Below are positions 9,264 to 16,997 of a stretch of DNA of 36,178 bases, in pieces. Below the pieces are notes generated by a model. The model was not told the DNA's origin. It made no database searches and saw nothing but the letters and a program-made list of their open reading frames with translations. The stretch covers positions 1 to 36,178 of the forward strand of contig JAQYWR010000063.1 of the NCBI GenBank assembly GCA_029379225.1, given 5' to 3'. Both the position numbers and the translations under genes were made by a program. The stretch is from Nostoc sp. S4. GTDB taxonomy: Bacteria > Cyanobacteriota > Cyanobacteriia > Cyanobacteriales > Nostocaceae. How positions within the stretch are numbered: the stretch's first letter is position 1; each line of letters starts with the position of its first letter.

Positions 9264-9950
9264 TCTTCAAAATTTATGTATTGTATTTTATATTTCCCTA
9301 CCACTTACATAGGCTCAACTAATATAATTTCTGTTGAGTTTTGTTTTATACAAAAATGTTTGTGGTCTGAGATTTTATTCTCACGATTTACGTAGAATAC
9401 TCTTAATTCTAACATCAAGTTTATCAAGAAGCACTGTATTTCTATATACATAATATTTGTTATCAATCATTAGTTCTCTGTCCTCTTGTGCAAAGTTGAG
9501 CTACTGCTCTAATAGAGCTTCGTGTCTCCTTTAATGGGATCTGAGGAAAGGAAACCTTTGCTCATACTTTGCGCTTTGGCAGTTGTTATTTGTCTTTTAT
9601 TTATTCACTAATGACCAATAACTAATTATTTAGAACTACTATATTGTTTAATTAGACCTGTTAAACTTTTGCGAGATAAATAATACTGGTTTTTCCAAGA
9701 ATAACACCAATTAGCTAATTTACATTTAATTCAAATATTTAAAGCTTAGAAACCATATTTTTCATCTAACTGCCAAATAGATAATTTTGAATTGTTATTG
9801 ACATTATAAAGTTGAATGCGGTAGACTAGAAGACTGTTTAAAGCGTATTAATTGTTGCACTAGGTTACAAGTATATCAATAACATTGGTAGCTGATATTG
9901 CCTACGTCATGCCTAGTTGCAATTTTTTGTTGTTTATTAACGAGGTGAAC
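9264..9950. other. Long gap with dispersed repeat, upstream of the small basic protein
   Basis: I find no gene in these 687 bases. The part around 9465-9630 repeats the layout of the preceding gap: TCATTAGT at one end, TGCAAAGTTGAGC (9489-9501), then GAAACCTTTGCTCA (9551-9564), and AATGACCAATAACTAAT at the far end. The segment 9551-9575 matches 18181-18205 upstream of cphA with two mismatches in 25. The remainder is AT-rich and holds a promoter candidate (listed separately). Confidence 0.55.
9798..9827 (+). promoter_or_regulatory. Candidate sigma-70 type promoter for the small basic protein
   Basis: TTGACA at 9798-9803 is followed after 18 bases by TAGACT at 9822-9827. That is a good -35 and a fair -10 box. 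Transcription would start near 9834 and leave a leader of about 115 nt before the ATG at 9951. This is pattern recognition only; the AT-rich surroundings make chance matches possible. Confidence 0.4.
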
Positions 9951-10115
9951 ATGGCTAAGCGCCGTAACCCGAAAAAAGAAAAGGCGCTACGGAACCAGGC
10001 ATATGCCCGGAAGTTTCGTAAACGGACTACGACAGGAAGAATGCAGAGAAGATTCCAACAAAGACCACCGAAGAGTGAGGAAGATGAGGGCGCAGCAGCA
10101 ATAGATGCTGAGTAA
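9951..10115 (+). CDS. Small, very basic protein of unknown function
   Basis: A 54-residue protein starting MAKRRNPKKEKALRNQAYAR. The ATG at 9951 is preceded by GAGGTGAAC, a good Shine-Dalgarno. The frame is open upstream to 9885, but that extension has no such site, so I prefer 9951. Residues 1-41 are densely Arg/Lys with almost no acidic residues; the last 13 are acidic (EEDEG, IDAE). This layout is common in proteins that bind RNA or the ribosome, but I do not recognise the family and assign no function. It has its own promoter candidate and a strong terminator directly downstream, so it is probably a real, independently transcribed gene. Confidence 0.7.
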   Translation: MAKRRNPKKEKALRNQAYARKFRKRTTTGRMQRRFQQRPPKSEEDEGAAAIDAE

Positions 10116-10156
10116 GTTGCCTGTTAAAATACTTGCTTTTTAAGTCTTTAGAATTT

Positions 10157-10188
10157 GGGGGCGTACAAATGTACGCCCTCAATTATTT
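10157..10188 (+). terminator. Rho-independent-type terminator after the small basic protein
   Basis: A perfect stem, GGGCGTAC at 10159-10166 with GTACGCCC at 10171-10178, has a four-base AAAT loop and is followed by TCAATTATTTT. It lies 41 bases after the stop codon of the 54-residue protein. The convergent argH gene ends further right, behind G/C-rich strings at about 10190-10310. Confidence 0.75.
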
Positions 10189-10310
10189 TGGGGAATGGGG
10201 CATGGGGAAGAAGCAGGGGAGCAGGGAGTAGGGAGCAGAGGGAAAGATTTTCTTCCCTGTCCCCTTGCCGATCTCCCCGATCTCACTCATCTTCCTCATC
10301 TCGCTACTTC

Positions 10311-11705
10311 CTACTCGCTCTCTTGGCTAACTTGAGCGCGGGCGGCTATCAGTGCTTCATGTACCTGTGCAAAGCCAGTACCGCCGTAACTGTTGCGAGC
10401 AGCTACAACTTGATGGGGGGATATGGCCTGATAAATATCTGCGGCAAATGCTGGATGTACTTGTTGCCACTCGTCTAATGTCAAATCTTTTAAAAGTTTA
10501 CCTGTAGCAATACTTGTTTTTACAACTTTACCCACAAGATTATAAGCTTCTCGGAAAGGCACACCTCGTGCTGCAAGATAATCTGCGACATCAGTAGCAT
10601 TAGAAAAGTCTTCTGTCACTGCTTCCCCTAAGCGCTGAGTACGAAATTCTAAGCCTGACTCCAGCAAAATTGTCATTGCTTGCAAACAGGCTTTGACTGT
10701 GTTGACACTATCAAATAAACCTTCTTTATCTTCTTGCAGGTCTTTATTATATGCCAAGGGTAGCCCTTTCATAATCACCAGCATTGCCTGGAGATGACCA
10801 AATACACGCCCTGTTTTTCCCCGCACCAATTCTGGGACATCGGGATTTTTCTTTTGGGGCATGATACTCGAACCTGTTGCACAACTATCTTTGAGGGTGA
10901 CAAAGCGAAATTCTTCAGATGACCAAAGAATCACTTCTTCTGCAAGTCGGCTGAGGTGAACCATAATTAAGCTAGCAGCACACAAAAATTCGATCGCAAA
11001 ATCGCGATCGCTCACTCCATCGAGGCTATTAGCATAAATATTGTCAAATTTCAAGAGTTTGGCTGTGTAATGGCGGTCAATCGGGAAAGTAGTTCCGGCT
11101 AAAGCACCGCACCCCAAAGGTGAAATATTCACGCGGCGAGAAACATCACTTAGGCGTTCCCAGTCGCGTTGTGCCATTTGAAAGTATGCCAGGAGATGGT
11201 GAGCTAAACTTAGAGGTTGGGCGCGTTGCAGGTGAGTATAGCCAGGAATTAAAGTCTCAACGTTTTTTTCGGCTATATTTAAGAGAATACCTTGAAATTC
11301 TCGCAATTGGTTTTTGATTTGTTGGATTTGGTCGCGCAGATAAAGTCTGGTATCAGTGCCAACTTGGTCATTGCGCGATCGCGCTGTATGCAGTTTTTTA
11401 CCCACATCGCCGACAATTTCCGTTAATCGTCGTTCGACTGCAAAATGCACATCTTCAGCATCGACACCAGGCTGAAATTTTCCCTGGCGATACTCTTGGC
11501 GAACTTGGTCTAAACCTGCGATTAGTTGCTCGCCTTCTTCTTTGGAGATAATGCCCGTGTGAGCGAGCATTTGGGCATGAGCTTGAGAACCAGTCAAGTC
11601 ATATTCGATTAATTCAATATCAAAATTTATACTGGCATTAAACCGAGCGATCGCTGGATGTAATGCTGATTCAAACCGCTGACTCCAAGTTTGTTCTTTA
11701 GTCAT
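10311..11705 (-). CDS. argH: Argininosuccinate lyase
   Basis: A 464-residue enzyme that splits argininosuccinate into arginine and fumarate, the last step of arginine synthesis. The fumarase/aspartase superfamily signature GSSIMPQKKNPD lies near residue 280, with the catalytic serine in this loop. Other conserved stretches are AEDVHFAVERRL (near 81), TARSRNDQVGTDTRLYLRDQ (near 107) and GYTHLQRAQP (near 155). Length and motifs are full for the family, so it should be active as a cytoplasmic homotetramer. Arginine is also the side-chain amino acid of cyanophycin, whose genes lie about 5 kb away, but there is no operon link. Downstream it converges with the small basic protein gene. Confidence 0.97.
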   Translation of the reverse strand: MTKEQTWSQRFESALHPAIARFNASINFDIELIEYDLTGSQAHAQMLAHTGIISKEEGEQLIAGLDQVRQEYRQGKFQPGVDAEDVHFAVERRLTEIVGDVGKKLHTARSRNDQVGTDTRLYLRDQIQQIKNQLREFQGILLNIAEKNVETLIPGYTHLQRAQPLSLAHHLLAYFQMAQRDWERLSDVSRRVNISPLGCGALAGTTFPIDRHYTAKLLKFDNIYANSLDGVSDRDFAIEFLCAASLIMVHLSRLAEEVILWSSEEFRFVTLKDSCATGSSIMPQKKNPDVPELVRGKTGRVFGHLQAMLVIMKGLPLAYNKDLQEDKEGLFDSVNTVKACLQAMTILLESGLEFRTQRLGEAVTEDFSNATDVADYLAARGVPFREAYNLVGKVVKTSIATGKLLKDLTLDEWQQVHPAFAADIYQAISPHQVVAARNSYGGTGFAQVHEALIAARAQVSQESE

Positions 11706-11728
11706 AGATATGAGAGAAATGAAGGAGA

Positions 11729-11823
11729 GTTAAGAGTTAGCAGCCTCACCGGAGATTATTTGGGTTGCTGCGGTTAAAAGTGATAAATTTTTGACTTCTA
11801 ACTTCTGACTGCTAACTTTTAAC
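11729..11823. repeat. Inverted repeat upstream of argH
   Basis: GTTAAGAGTTAGCAG at 11729-11743 pairs with CTGCTAACTTTTAAC at 11809-11823, 14 of 15 positions matching. Between and after them are repeated CTAACTTYT units. The segment lies between the 68-residue gene and argH. It may be a hairpin in the transcript or simply a dispersed Nostoc-type repeat. Confidence 0.5.
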
Positions 11824-11838
11824 TCCTAACTTTTAAAT

Positions 11839-12045
11839 TTAACCGTAGCTAGTTAGATTCCGAATGATATAGCCAATGACTAAACCGATCAACAATGCCC
11901 ACACTTGACCTGTTTGTATAAAGTGGTTCCAAGATTTTTGCATCTGACCCATCAGATCGGGATCGGTAATTGTTGGTGCTAGTGCCATCAAATTTACAGG
12001 TAAATGCCAAAATAACTGAGATATCAAATCGCTGTAGTAGCTCAT
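11839..12045 (-). CDS. Small protein with one C-terminal membrane segment
   Basis: A 68-residue protein of unknown function. Its C-terminal part (about 49-62, WALLIGLVIGYIIR) is a hydrophobic helix followed by a short polar tail, NLTSYG. The N-terminal half is amphipathic with several Trp, His and Met residues. This looks like a tail-anchored or single-pass membrane protein. It lies between larB and argH, all on the same strand, but gaps of about 105 and 133 bases and the repeat before argH argue against tight coupling. I do not recognise the family. Confidence 0.6.
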   Translation of the reverse strand: MSYYSDLISQLFWHLPVNLMALAPTITDPDLMGQMQKSWNHFIQTGQVWALLIGLVIGYIIRNLTSYG

Positions 12046-12150
12046 ATTTGGTGATTAACAGATTGGAGATGCCAAATTTCAGTATCAGTTTATTTATTAA
12101 AAAATTACTGATAAATACTGAAATATTGAGTATGACCTTAATGTCTTAAC

Positions 12151-12939
12151 TCAAGATCCAGGGGATGCCAACCGCAATTTCTCGGCTGTTCGCAAAATTT
12201 GCCCTGCCAAAACTGCCGCGCCAAAACCATTATCGATATTTACTACACCTACTCCCGCGGCACAAGAGTTGAGCATTGTCAATAGGGGTGCTAAACCGCC
12301 AAAACTTGCGCCATAACCGATGCTGGTGGGTACGGCAATCACGGGACAATTAGCTAAACCAGCAACAACACTGGGTAAAGCACCTTCCATCCCCGCGACT
12401 ACAATCAACACCGATGCCGAATCGATAAGGTGACGATTACTTAATAAGCGGTGAATCCCTGCAACACCGACATCCCACAGACGCTGTACCCGAAAACCAG
12501 AAAGTTCAGCAGTGACAGCGGCTTCTTGAGCAACGGGTAAATCAGCGGTACCAGCAGAAAGAATGGTAATTTTACCCTGAAATTGTGGTTCGATAGTAGG
12601 AGGAGCGATCGCACAAATTCGCGCCTGTTCGTAATATCGCAAACCAGTAACTCTTGCTTGCAGTACCTCATAAACTGCACTTTCAATGCGGGTTGCCATT
12701 ACCACCGGGTTACGGAGGCGCATCACTTCGATAATTTGAGCAATTTGCTCCGGTGTTTTTCCAGGACCCCAAATCACCTCTGGGAAACCAGTTCTTAACT
12801 GGCGATGGTGGTCAATTTTAGCGAACTCACCCACACTTTCATAGGTTAAATCTTTAAGAGAATCTAAGGCTATATCCGGGGAAACTTTACCATTGGCAAC
12901 CGCTTCTAAAAGCGATCGCAAATTTTTTTCAGTGGTCAT
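12151..12939 (-). CDS. larB: Nickel pincer cofactor biosynthesis protein LarB
   Basis: A 262-residue LarB-family protein. LarB carboxylates and hydrolyses nicotinic acid adenine dinucleotide in making the nickel-pincer nucleotide of lactate racemase-type enzymes. The N-terminal part (1-100) is helical. The C-terminal half resembles the PurE (AIR carboxylase) fold: ILSAGTADLPVAQEA near 124, VVAGMEGALPSVVAGL near 181, VPTSIGYGASFGG near 204 and IDNGFGAAVLAG near 236. No larC or larE gene is in this window, so the rest of the pathway is elsewhere or absent. The ATG lies next to a heptamer array. Confidence 0.9.
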   Translation of the reverse strand: MTTEKNLRSLLEAVANGKVSPDIALDSLKDLTYESVGEFAKIDHHRQLRTGFPEVIWGPGKTPEQIAQIIEVMRLRNPVVMATRIESAVYEVLQARVTGLRYYEQARICAIAPPTIEPQFQGKITILSAGTADLPVAQEAAVTAELSGFRVQRLWDVGVAGIHRLLSNRHLIDSASVLIVVAGMEGALPSVVAGLANCPVIAVPTSIGYGASFGGLAPLLTMLNSCAAGVGVVNIDNGFGAAVLAGQILRTAEKLRLASPGS

Positions 12940-13079
12940 TTATGCTTTGTCCTTTGTCATTTATCATTAGTCATTAGTCATTTGTGCTTTGTCCTTTGCA
13001 AATAACTAATGACTAATGACAAATACCTCGGCTTCTTTACGAGACGCACTCGCGTTTGCTCAGTACAAGTGACTAATGA
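12940..13079. repeat. AGTCATT-type heptamer array with inverted copies
   Basis: Heptamers TGTCATT, TATCATT, AGTCATT, AGTCATT run in tandem at 12955-12982. Their reverse complement AATGACTAATGAC follows at 13008-13020 and again at about 13073-13081, where it runs into the stop of the neighbouring gene. The arms can fold into a hairpin. It separates larB from the binding-protein gene. Confidence 0.65.
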
Positions 13080-14870
13080 CTAATCAGTTACTTTCAATTC
13101 GTAGAGGTTCCAGAATGGCCCACCAAGAGCAGTATAGCGAATACCTTGGAAGCGATCGCGTACTGCTTGCAAGTTCAATCCTTCCACCAAATGAATAAAC
13201 GGCAATTGTTCTGAGGCGATGCGCTGATATTCGTAATAAATCTCTTTGCGCTTGTTTTCATCTAATACTTGTGCGCCTTGAATATAAAGGCGATCTATTT
13301 GTTTTTCCCAATCAGAAACTTCCCAACCAATTAGCGGCGGATCTCCAGGTTGTGCGCCTTGATTAAATGCGTGAGATCCACCAGTAATTCTCCAGATATT
13401 GCTAGCACTATGGGGTTCAATACCACCTCCAGCAAATCCTCCAAGGTAACAATCCCAATCTTGTGTAACTTTCAATTTTTCTAAATAAGAATTGAAACTG
13501 AGGATTTGCAAATCAACTTGAATACCAATTCTCGCAAGGTCTCGGCGGATTTGAGATGCCATATCTCCTCTAACTTTCCTTTCAGAATTTGTTAAGAGTG
13601 TAAATCTAACTCGGTTGCCATCAGCATCGACAAGTTGATTTTGAGCATTATATTTAAATCCAGCTTCTAACAGTAATTTTTTTGATTTTTCTGGTTGATA
13701 ATTATATACCTTTAATCCTTTTTCTGGAGGGAGGAAGTAGGGACTTTTCACATAAACAAATGAATCTTGCAGTTCCCCTATTCCCCGGTAAGCATTGATT
13801 TTCATCGTTTCGCGGTCTAGTGCATAGGCTACAGCCTGTCTAAATTCCTTTTGATTAAACCAGCGGGATTTGATGGGATCTACCAAAGGCTTACCCTGAG
13901 AATTCTTAGCTTTATTCAGATTAAAAGAAATAAATGTTGTACTTGTATCTGGTCCGCCATTGTAGATTTTCATCTTCGCTCGTTTTTCTTCTCGTTTGAG
14001 CAAACTAAAACCTTCCGGAGGAACTTCTAAATCATCTAATTGTCCAGAGCGAAAACTAATCAATTGGTTTTCAGTGGATTCAATAATTTGCAGTACAATA
14101 CGCTCAATGTAAGGCTGAGGATTGCCCTGAGCATCTTTACGCCAGTAGTAGGGATTGCGTCGAAATATAACTCGTTGACTAGGAACATAACTTTCCATTA
14201 CATAGGGGCCGTTGCCGACAATTTTTTTAGGGTCAGTGCCTGTTCCCCACAGAGAAATAAACTTAGGATTTCCATTAGATTCAGTTGTGCGAATTGCTTC
14301 TTGTAGAGCATGGGCTGGCATAATTGGGATGCCACCTACATATCTTAAAAAAGGAGCAAAAGGTTCTTGGATTGTAAATTCTACTCGACGAGCGTCAATT
14401 TTTTTTACTTTTGGCAAAGTATCTTTCTCGCCAATTTTTAAAGCGTCTTTAGTGGAAGTTGGAATTTTAGGATTAAGATAAATTTCGTTATAAGTAAAAA
14501 CAACATCATCAGCAGTCATTGGTTTACCATCTGACCACTTAAGTCCTTCTCGCAAGGTGATGACAACTCGTTGTGCATCTTGAGAAACTTCCCAGGATTC
14601 TGCCAAACCAGGTTCTAGATTTGTAGTTATCGGATTCTCGTTAGTTAATGAGTCATAGATGAAGCCAAAAACGCTATATGCTGAATCATTCAAAGCATAA
14701 TTAAAAGTTGAAGGCTCACTTAAAACTGCGGTAACAAGTTGTGGCACTTGAGCTGCTGCGGTTTTGAAATTACTTGGGTTACAGGCTGTAAGTATCAATG
14801 CTGTTGCTAAACTCAGAATTCCTGATAACCAAAAATATTTAATTTTTAAAAAGATAGCTGGTAATTTCAT
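13080..14870 (-). CDS. Lipoprotein substrate-binding protein, oligopeptide/nickel ABC type (family 5)
   Basis: A periplasmic solute-binding protein of the SBP_bac_5 family, 596 residues from the ATG at 14870. A hydrophobic signal peptide ends in the lipobox LTAC, with the lipidated cysteine at residue 30. Family hallmarks follow: LNPSTFNYAL-like text after the lipobox (LSEPSTFNYALNDSAY), ESWEVSQDAQRVVITLREG, WSDGKPMTADDVVFTYN and VGNGPYVMESYVP. The frame is open to a GTG at 14912, but the extra 14 residues would sit before the signal peptide, so the internal ATG is more likely. No permease or ATPase gene is adjacent, so the rest of the transporter is elsewhere. Ligand specificity cannot be read; peptides are the default for the family. 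Confidence 0.88.
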   Translation of the reverse strand: MKLPAIFLKIKYFWLSGILSLATALILTACNPSNFKTAAAQVPQLVTAVLSEPSTFNYALNDSAYSVFGFIYDSLTNENPITTNLEPGLAESWEVSQDAQRVVITLREGLKWSDGKPMTADDVVFTYNEIYLNPKIPTSTKDALKIGEKDTLPKVKKIDARRVEFTIQEPFAPFLRYVGGIPIMPAHALQEAIRTTESNGNPKFISLWGTGTDPKKIVGNGPYVMESYVPSQRVIFRRNPYYWRKDAQGNPQPYIERIVLQIIESTENQLISFRSGQLDDLEVPPEGFSLLKREEKRAKMKIYNGGPDTSTTFISFNLNKAKNSQGKPLVDPIKSRWFNQKEFRQAVAYALDRETMKINAYRGIGELQDSFVYVKSPYFLPPEKGLKVYNYQPEKSKKLLLEAGFKYNAQNQLVDADGNRVRFTLLTNSERKVRGDMASQIRRDLARIGIQVDLQILSFNSYLEKLKVTQDWDCYLGGFAGGGIEPHSASNIWRITGGSHAFNQGAQPGDPPLIGWEVSDWEKQIDRLYIQGAQVLDENKRKEIYYEYQRIASEQLPFIHLVEGLNLQAVRDRFQGIRYTALGGPFWNLYELKVTD

Positions 14871-14977
14871 AGAATTAAATCTATTAGAATTCAGTTTAAT
14901 TATGGCTAACACTCTAAGGGGTTAGCTAAACATAAGTTATGAAAAGATTGTACTTTTTTGACATCATTTCATCGTCA

Positions 14978-15457
14978 TTACTGCAACAATAAGACTACAG
15001 CATAAGCACAAATACCTTCTTCTCGTCCTACCGGGCCTAATTTTTCATTGGTGGTAGCTTTGATGCCAACTTGATTGGATTCTAATTCTAAAACTGTCGC
15101 TAATTTCTCGCGCATTTTAAGGATATGCGGTTTTAATTTTGGACGTTCTGCCACAACCACCGAGTCAATATTTCCCACTTGCCAGCCTTGCTCCCGAATT
15201 AGCTGATGTACTTGAGTTAATAGTATTAAACTATCTGCTCCCGCCCATTGGGGATCGGTAGGGGGAAAATAATGACCAATATCGCCCAAGGATAATGCCC
15301 CAAGCATGGCATCCATAATCGCATGGGTGAGTACATCAGCATCACTATGACCCAACAAACCGAGTTCATGGGGAATTTGGATTCCTCCTAAAATTAAAGC
15401 GCGATCGCTCACCAGTTGGTGAATATCGTAGCCGTTACCAATACGGATTTTAGTCAT
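14978..15457 (-). CDS. ispF: 2-C-methyl-D-erythritol 2,4-cyclodiphosphate synthase
   Basis: A 159-residue enzyme of the MEP pathway, which makes isoprenoid precursors for carotenoids, phytol and quinones. Metal ligands and signature are present: D10-x-H12 (GNGYDIHQL), the stretch GHSDADVLTHAIMDAMLGA (about 36-54) and GDIGHYFPPTDPQW (about 58-71). The C-terminal EEGICAYAVVLL is also typical. Length is normal and the trimeric enzyme should be active. It follows trmD on the same strand after 40 bases, so the two may be co-transcribed. The start codon lies within TTAGTCATT-type repeat sequence. Confidence 0.96.
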   Translation of the reverse strand: MTKIRIGNGYDIHQLVSDRALILGGIQIPHELGLLGHSDADVLTHAIMDAMLGALSLGDIGHYFPPTDPQWAGADSLILLTQVHQLIREQGWQVGNIDSVVVAERPKLKPHILKMREKLATVLELESNQVGIKATTNEKLGPVGREEGICAYAVVLLLQ

Positions 15458-15497
15458 TTGTTATTAGTTATTAGTCATTGGTTATTCATTTCTCCCC

Positions 15498-16208
15498 CTA
15501 CCTCCCCTGCTCCCCCTGCTCCTTCATCCCTTCCCATTTTTCCAGGAGATCGGGACGGCGATCGCGTGTTTTTTGAATTTGTTGTTCGTAACGCCAGCGA
15601 TTGATGGCGGCGTGATTTCCAGATAGCAATATCTCTGGTACTTTCAATCCGCGAAAGTTAGCTGGACGAGTGTATTGAGGATAGTCTAGTAAGCCCTCCT
15701 CAAAACTTTCTGCTGTTAGGGACTCGGTTTTGGCTACGGTTCCTGGTAAAAGCCGCACTACACCGTTAATTAAAGCCATTGCTGGAATTTCCCCACCAGT
15801 CAAAATAAAATCTCCTAGAGAAACTTCACGAGTCACCAAATGCAGTACCCTCTCATCTACTCCTTCGTAATGCCCACAAATCACTACTAACTGGTCATAA
15901 TTTGTTGCCAATTCTCGCAACAAAGGTTGATTGATTGTTTGACCCTGTGGACTCATTAAAATCACTTCTCTTCTAGGTAGAATCGGCAGCGACTCCACAG
16001 CATTGAAGATTGGTTCTGGCTTCATTAGCATCCCCACGCCACCGCCATAGGGTTCATCATCTACCTTACGGTGCTTGTCAGTTGTAAAGTCTCGTGGATT
16101 AATCAGATGCACTTGGGCAATCTGTTTGGCTAAGGCTTTACTCAGCAGCCCAGAACTGAGAACAGAGTAAAAACTGTCAGGAAAAAGTGTAACTATATCA
16201 AAACGCAC
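15498..16208 (-). CDS. trmD: tRNA (guanine-37-N1)-methyltransferase
   Basis: A 236-residue SPOUT-class methyltransferase that makes m1G37 in tRNAs, preventing +1 frameshifting. Conserved stretches include MRFDIVTLFPDSF at the N-terminus, DDEPYGGGVGMLMKPEP (about 50-66), CGHYEGVDERV (about 111) and the trefoil-knot segment SLGDFILTGGEIPAM (about 130-145). The start is a GTG at 16208; the family N-terminus begins exactly there. It lies upstream of ispF. The C-terminal end (KWEGMKEQGEQGR) is encoded in a repetitive GGGAGCAGGGG-type string, so the last residues are probably variable between strains. Confidence 0.96.
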   Translation of the reverse strand: MRFDIVTLFPDSFYSVLSSGLLSKALAKQIAQVHLINPRDFTTDKHRKVDDEPYGGGVGMLMKPEPIFNAVESLPILPRREVILMSPQGQTINQPLLRELATNYDQLVVICGHYEGVDERVLHLVTREVSLGDFILTGGEIPAMALINGVVRLLPGTVAKTESLTAESFEEGLLDYPQYTRPANFRGLKVPEILLSGNHAAINRWRYEQQIQKTRDRRPDLLEKWEGMKEQGEQGR

Positions 16209-16997
16209 AGTAATTCGTATTCAAGGACACTAATCTAAAGAATGAATGTCTAGCAAACACAAGAAGCCAATGTTAGGGTCAAACTACAGTTAAACTTTAT
16301 CAATAGTATCTAAAAGTACCAACAGCTTGGACTTTAGATGGGATCTAAAGTTTTTCTAATTACTTAATTTATGTTTAAATGTTGTCACAACTACATTTAA
16401 ATTAATAATCATATCAAGTTAACAACTTTCAGGATGCATCGAGCCAGCCTTAGAAATAAACGTCGTCTTACCTGCTCGTCCCTAATCTCAAGAGGGAAAT
16501 CTGACACTTTTGCGTCAATTTCTTCTTTGTCAGCAGAAGCTACACCTAGGTTGCTTCTTTTAAGGAATATAAGTTATTACAGCCGACGGCACTTACTAAC
16601 CTTTGGGATGCTCCCGACGAACAACTTTGCGAAAGTTCGCAATGCAGTGTCTCTCCAACGCACTGGCTCCTCAACGGGGGGAAACGCGTGCAAAGAAGTG
16701 TCCTCCCTAGCCTACAAAAGAAGAACTATTTTGCCCGTCTGGAAGTGGACAGGCGAAAAAGACGCTAGCAGCAGAGGAATGGCAACAAACACGTTTAAAC
16801 TGAGGTCTCGTGTGCGTTATCCAAGAATTTGGAACTGTGGCTCAGGAGAATCCAAACTTTATAAAAGTGTCCTCTCAAAAGTTGTAAAGCGCAAAAATCA
16901 TCAGGCTCCCGATCTTGTTAAATTCACACGCCATTCGCCACAAGCCGGGAGACCCGTCCAAGGCGATGGCTCCTGAAGTTGTTGACGGAGAAACACA
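16209..16997 (+). other. Long leader upstream of cphB, with a doubtful 180-codon frame
   Basis: This 789-base gap separates trmD (leftward) from cphB (rightward). A plus-strand frame is open at 16434-16976 (180 residues), rich in Ser, Arg and Lys and resembling no family I know. Its DNA includes repeat-like strings (GGCTCCTCAACGGGGGGAAA near 16665, a similar GGCTCCTGAAG near 16969) and small hairpins such as GCGAAAGTTCGC (16631-16642). I therefore think it is more likely untranslated leader or dispersed repeat than a gene, but a real upstream gene co-transcribed with cphB cannot be excluded. GTGTCCTC occurs at 16698-16705 and 16867-16874, and its complement GAGGACAC at 17032-17039 inside cphB. 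Confidence 0.45.
16306..16319 (+). promoter_or_regulatory. NtcA-type binding site (GTA-N8-TAC)
   Basis: GTATCTAAAAGTAC is a perfect match to the palindromic GTA-N8-TAC consensus of the cyanobacterial nitrogen regulator NtcA. A TAN3T -10 candidate (TAAAGT, 16346-16351) lies 26 bases after it, slightly further than the usual 20-24. The site faces the cyanophycin genes. Cyanophycin genes of Anabaena are known to respond to nitrogen and NtcA, which supports the reading. A 6-base-specified motif can also arise by chance. Confidence 0.55.

Noticed and set aside
10155..10478. Plus-strand open frame of 107 codons
   Set aside because: It starts in the terminator and G-rich repeat and runs antisense into argH; composition is repeat-driven.
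16434..16976. 180-codon frame before cphB as a firm gene
   Set aside because: No family resemblance, Ser/Arg/Lys-heavy, lies over repeat-like strings; kept only as a doubtful part of the leader.
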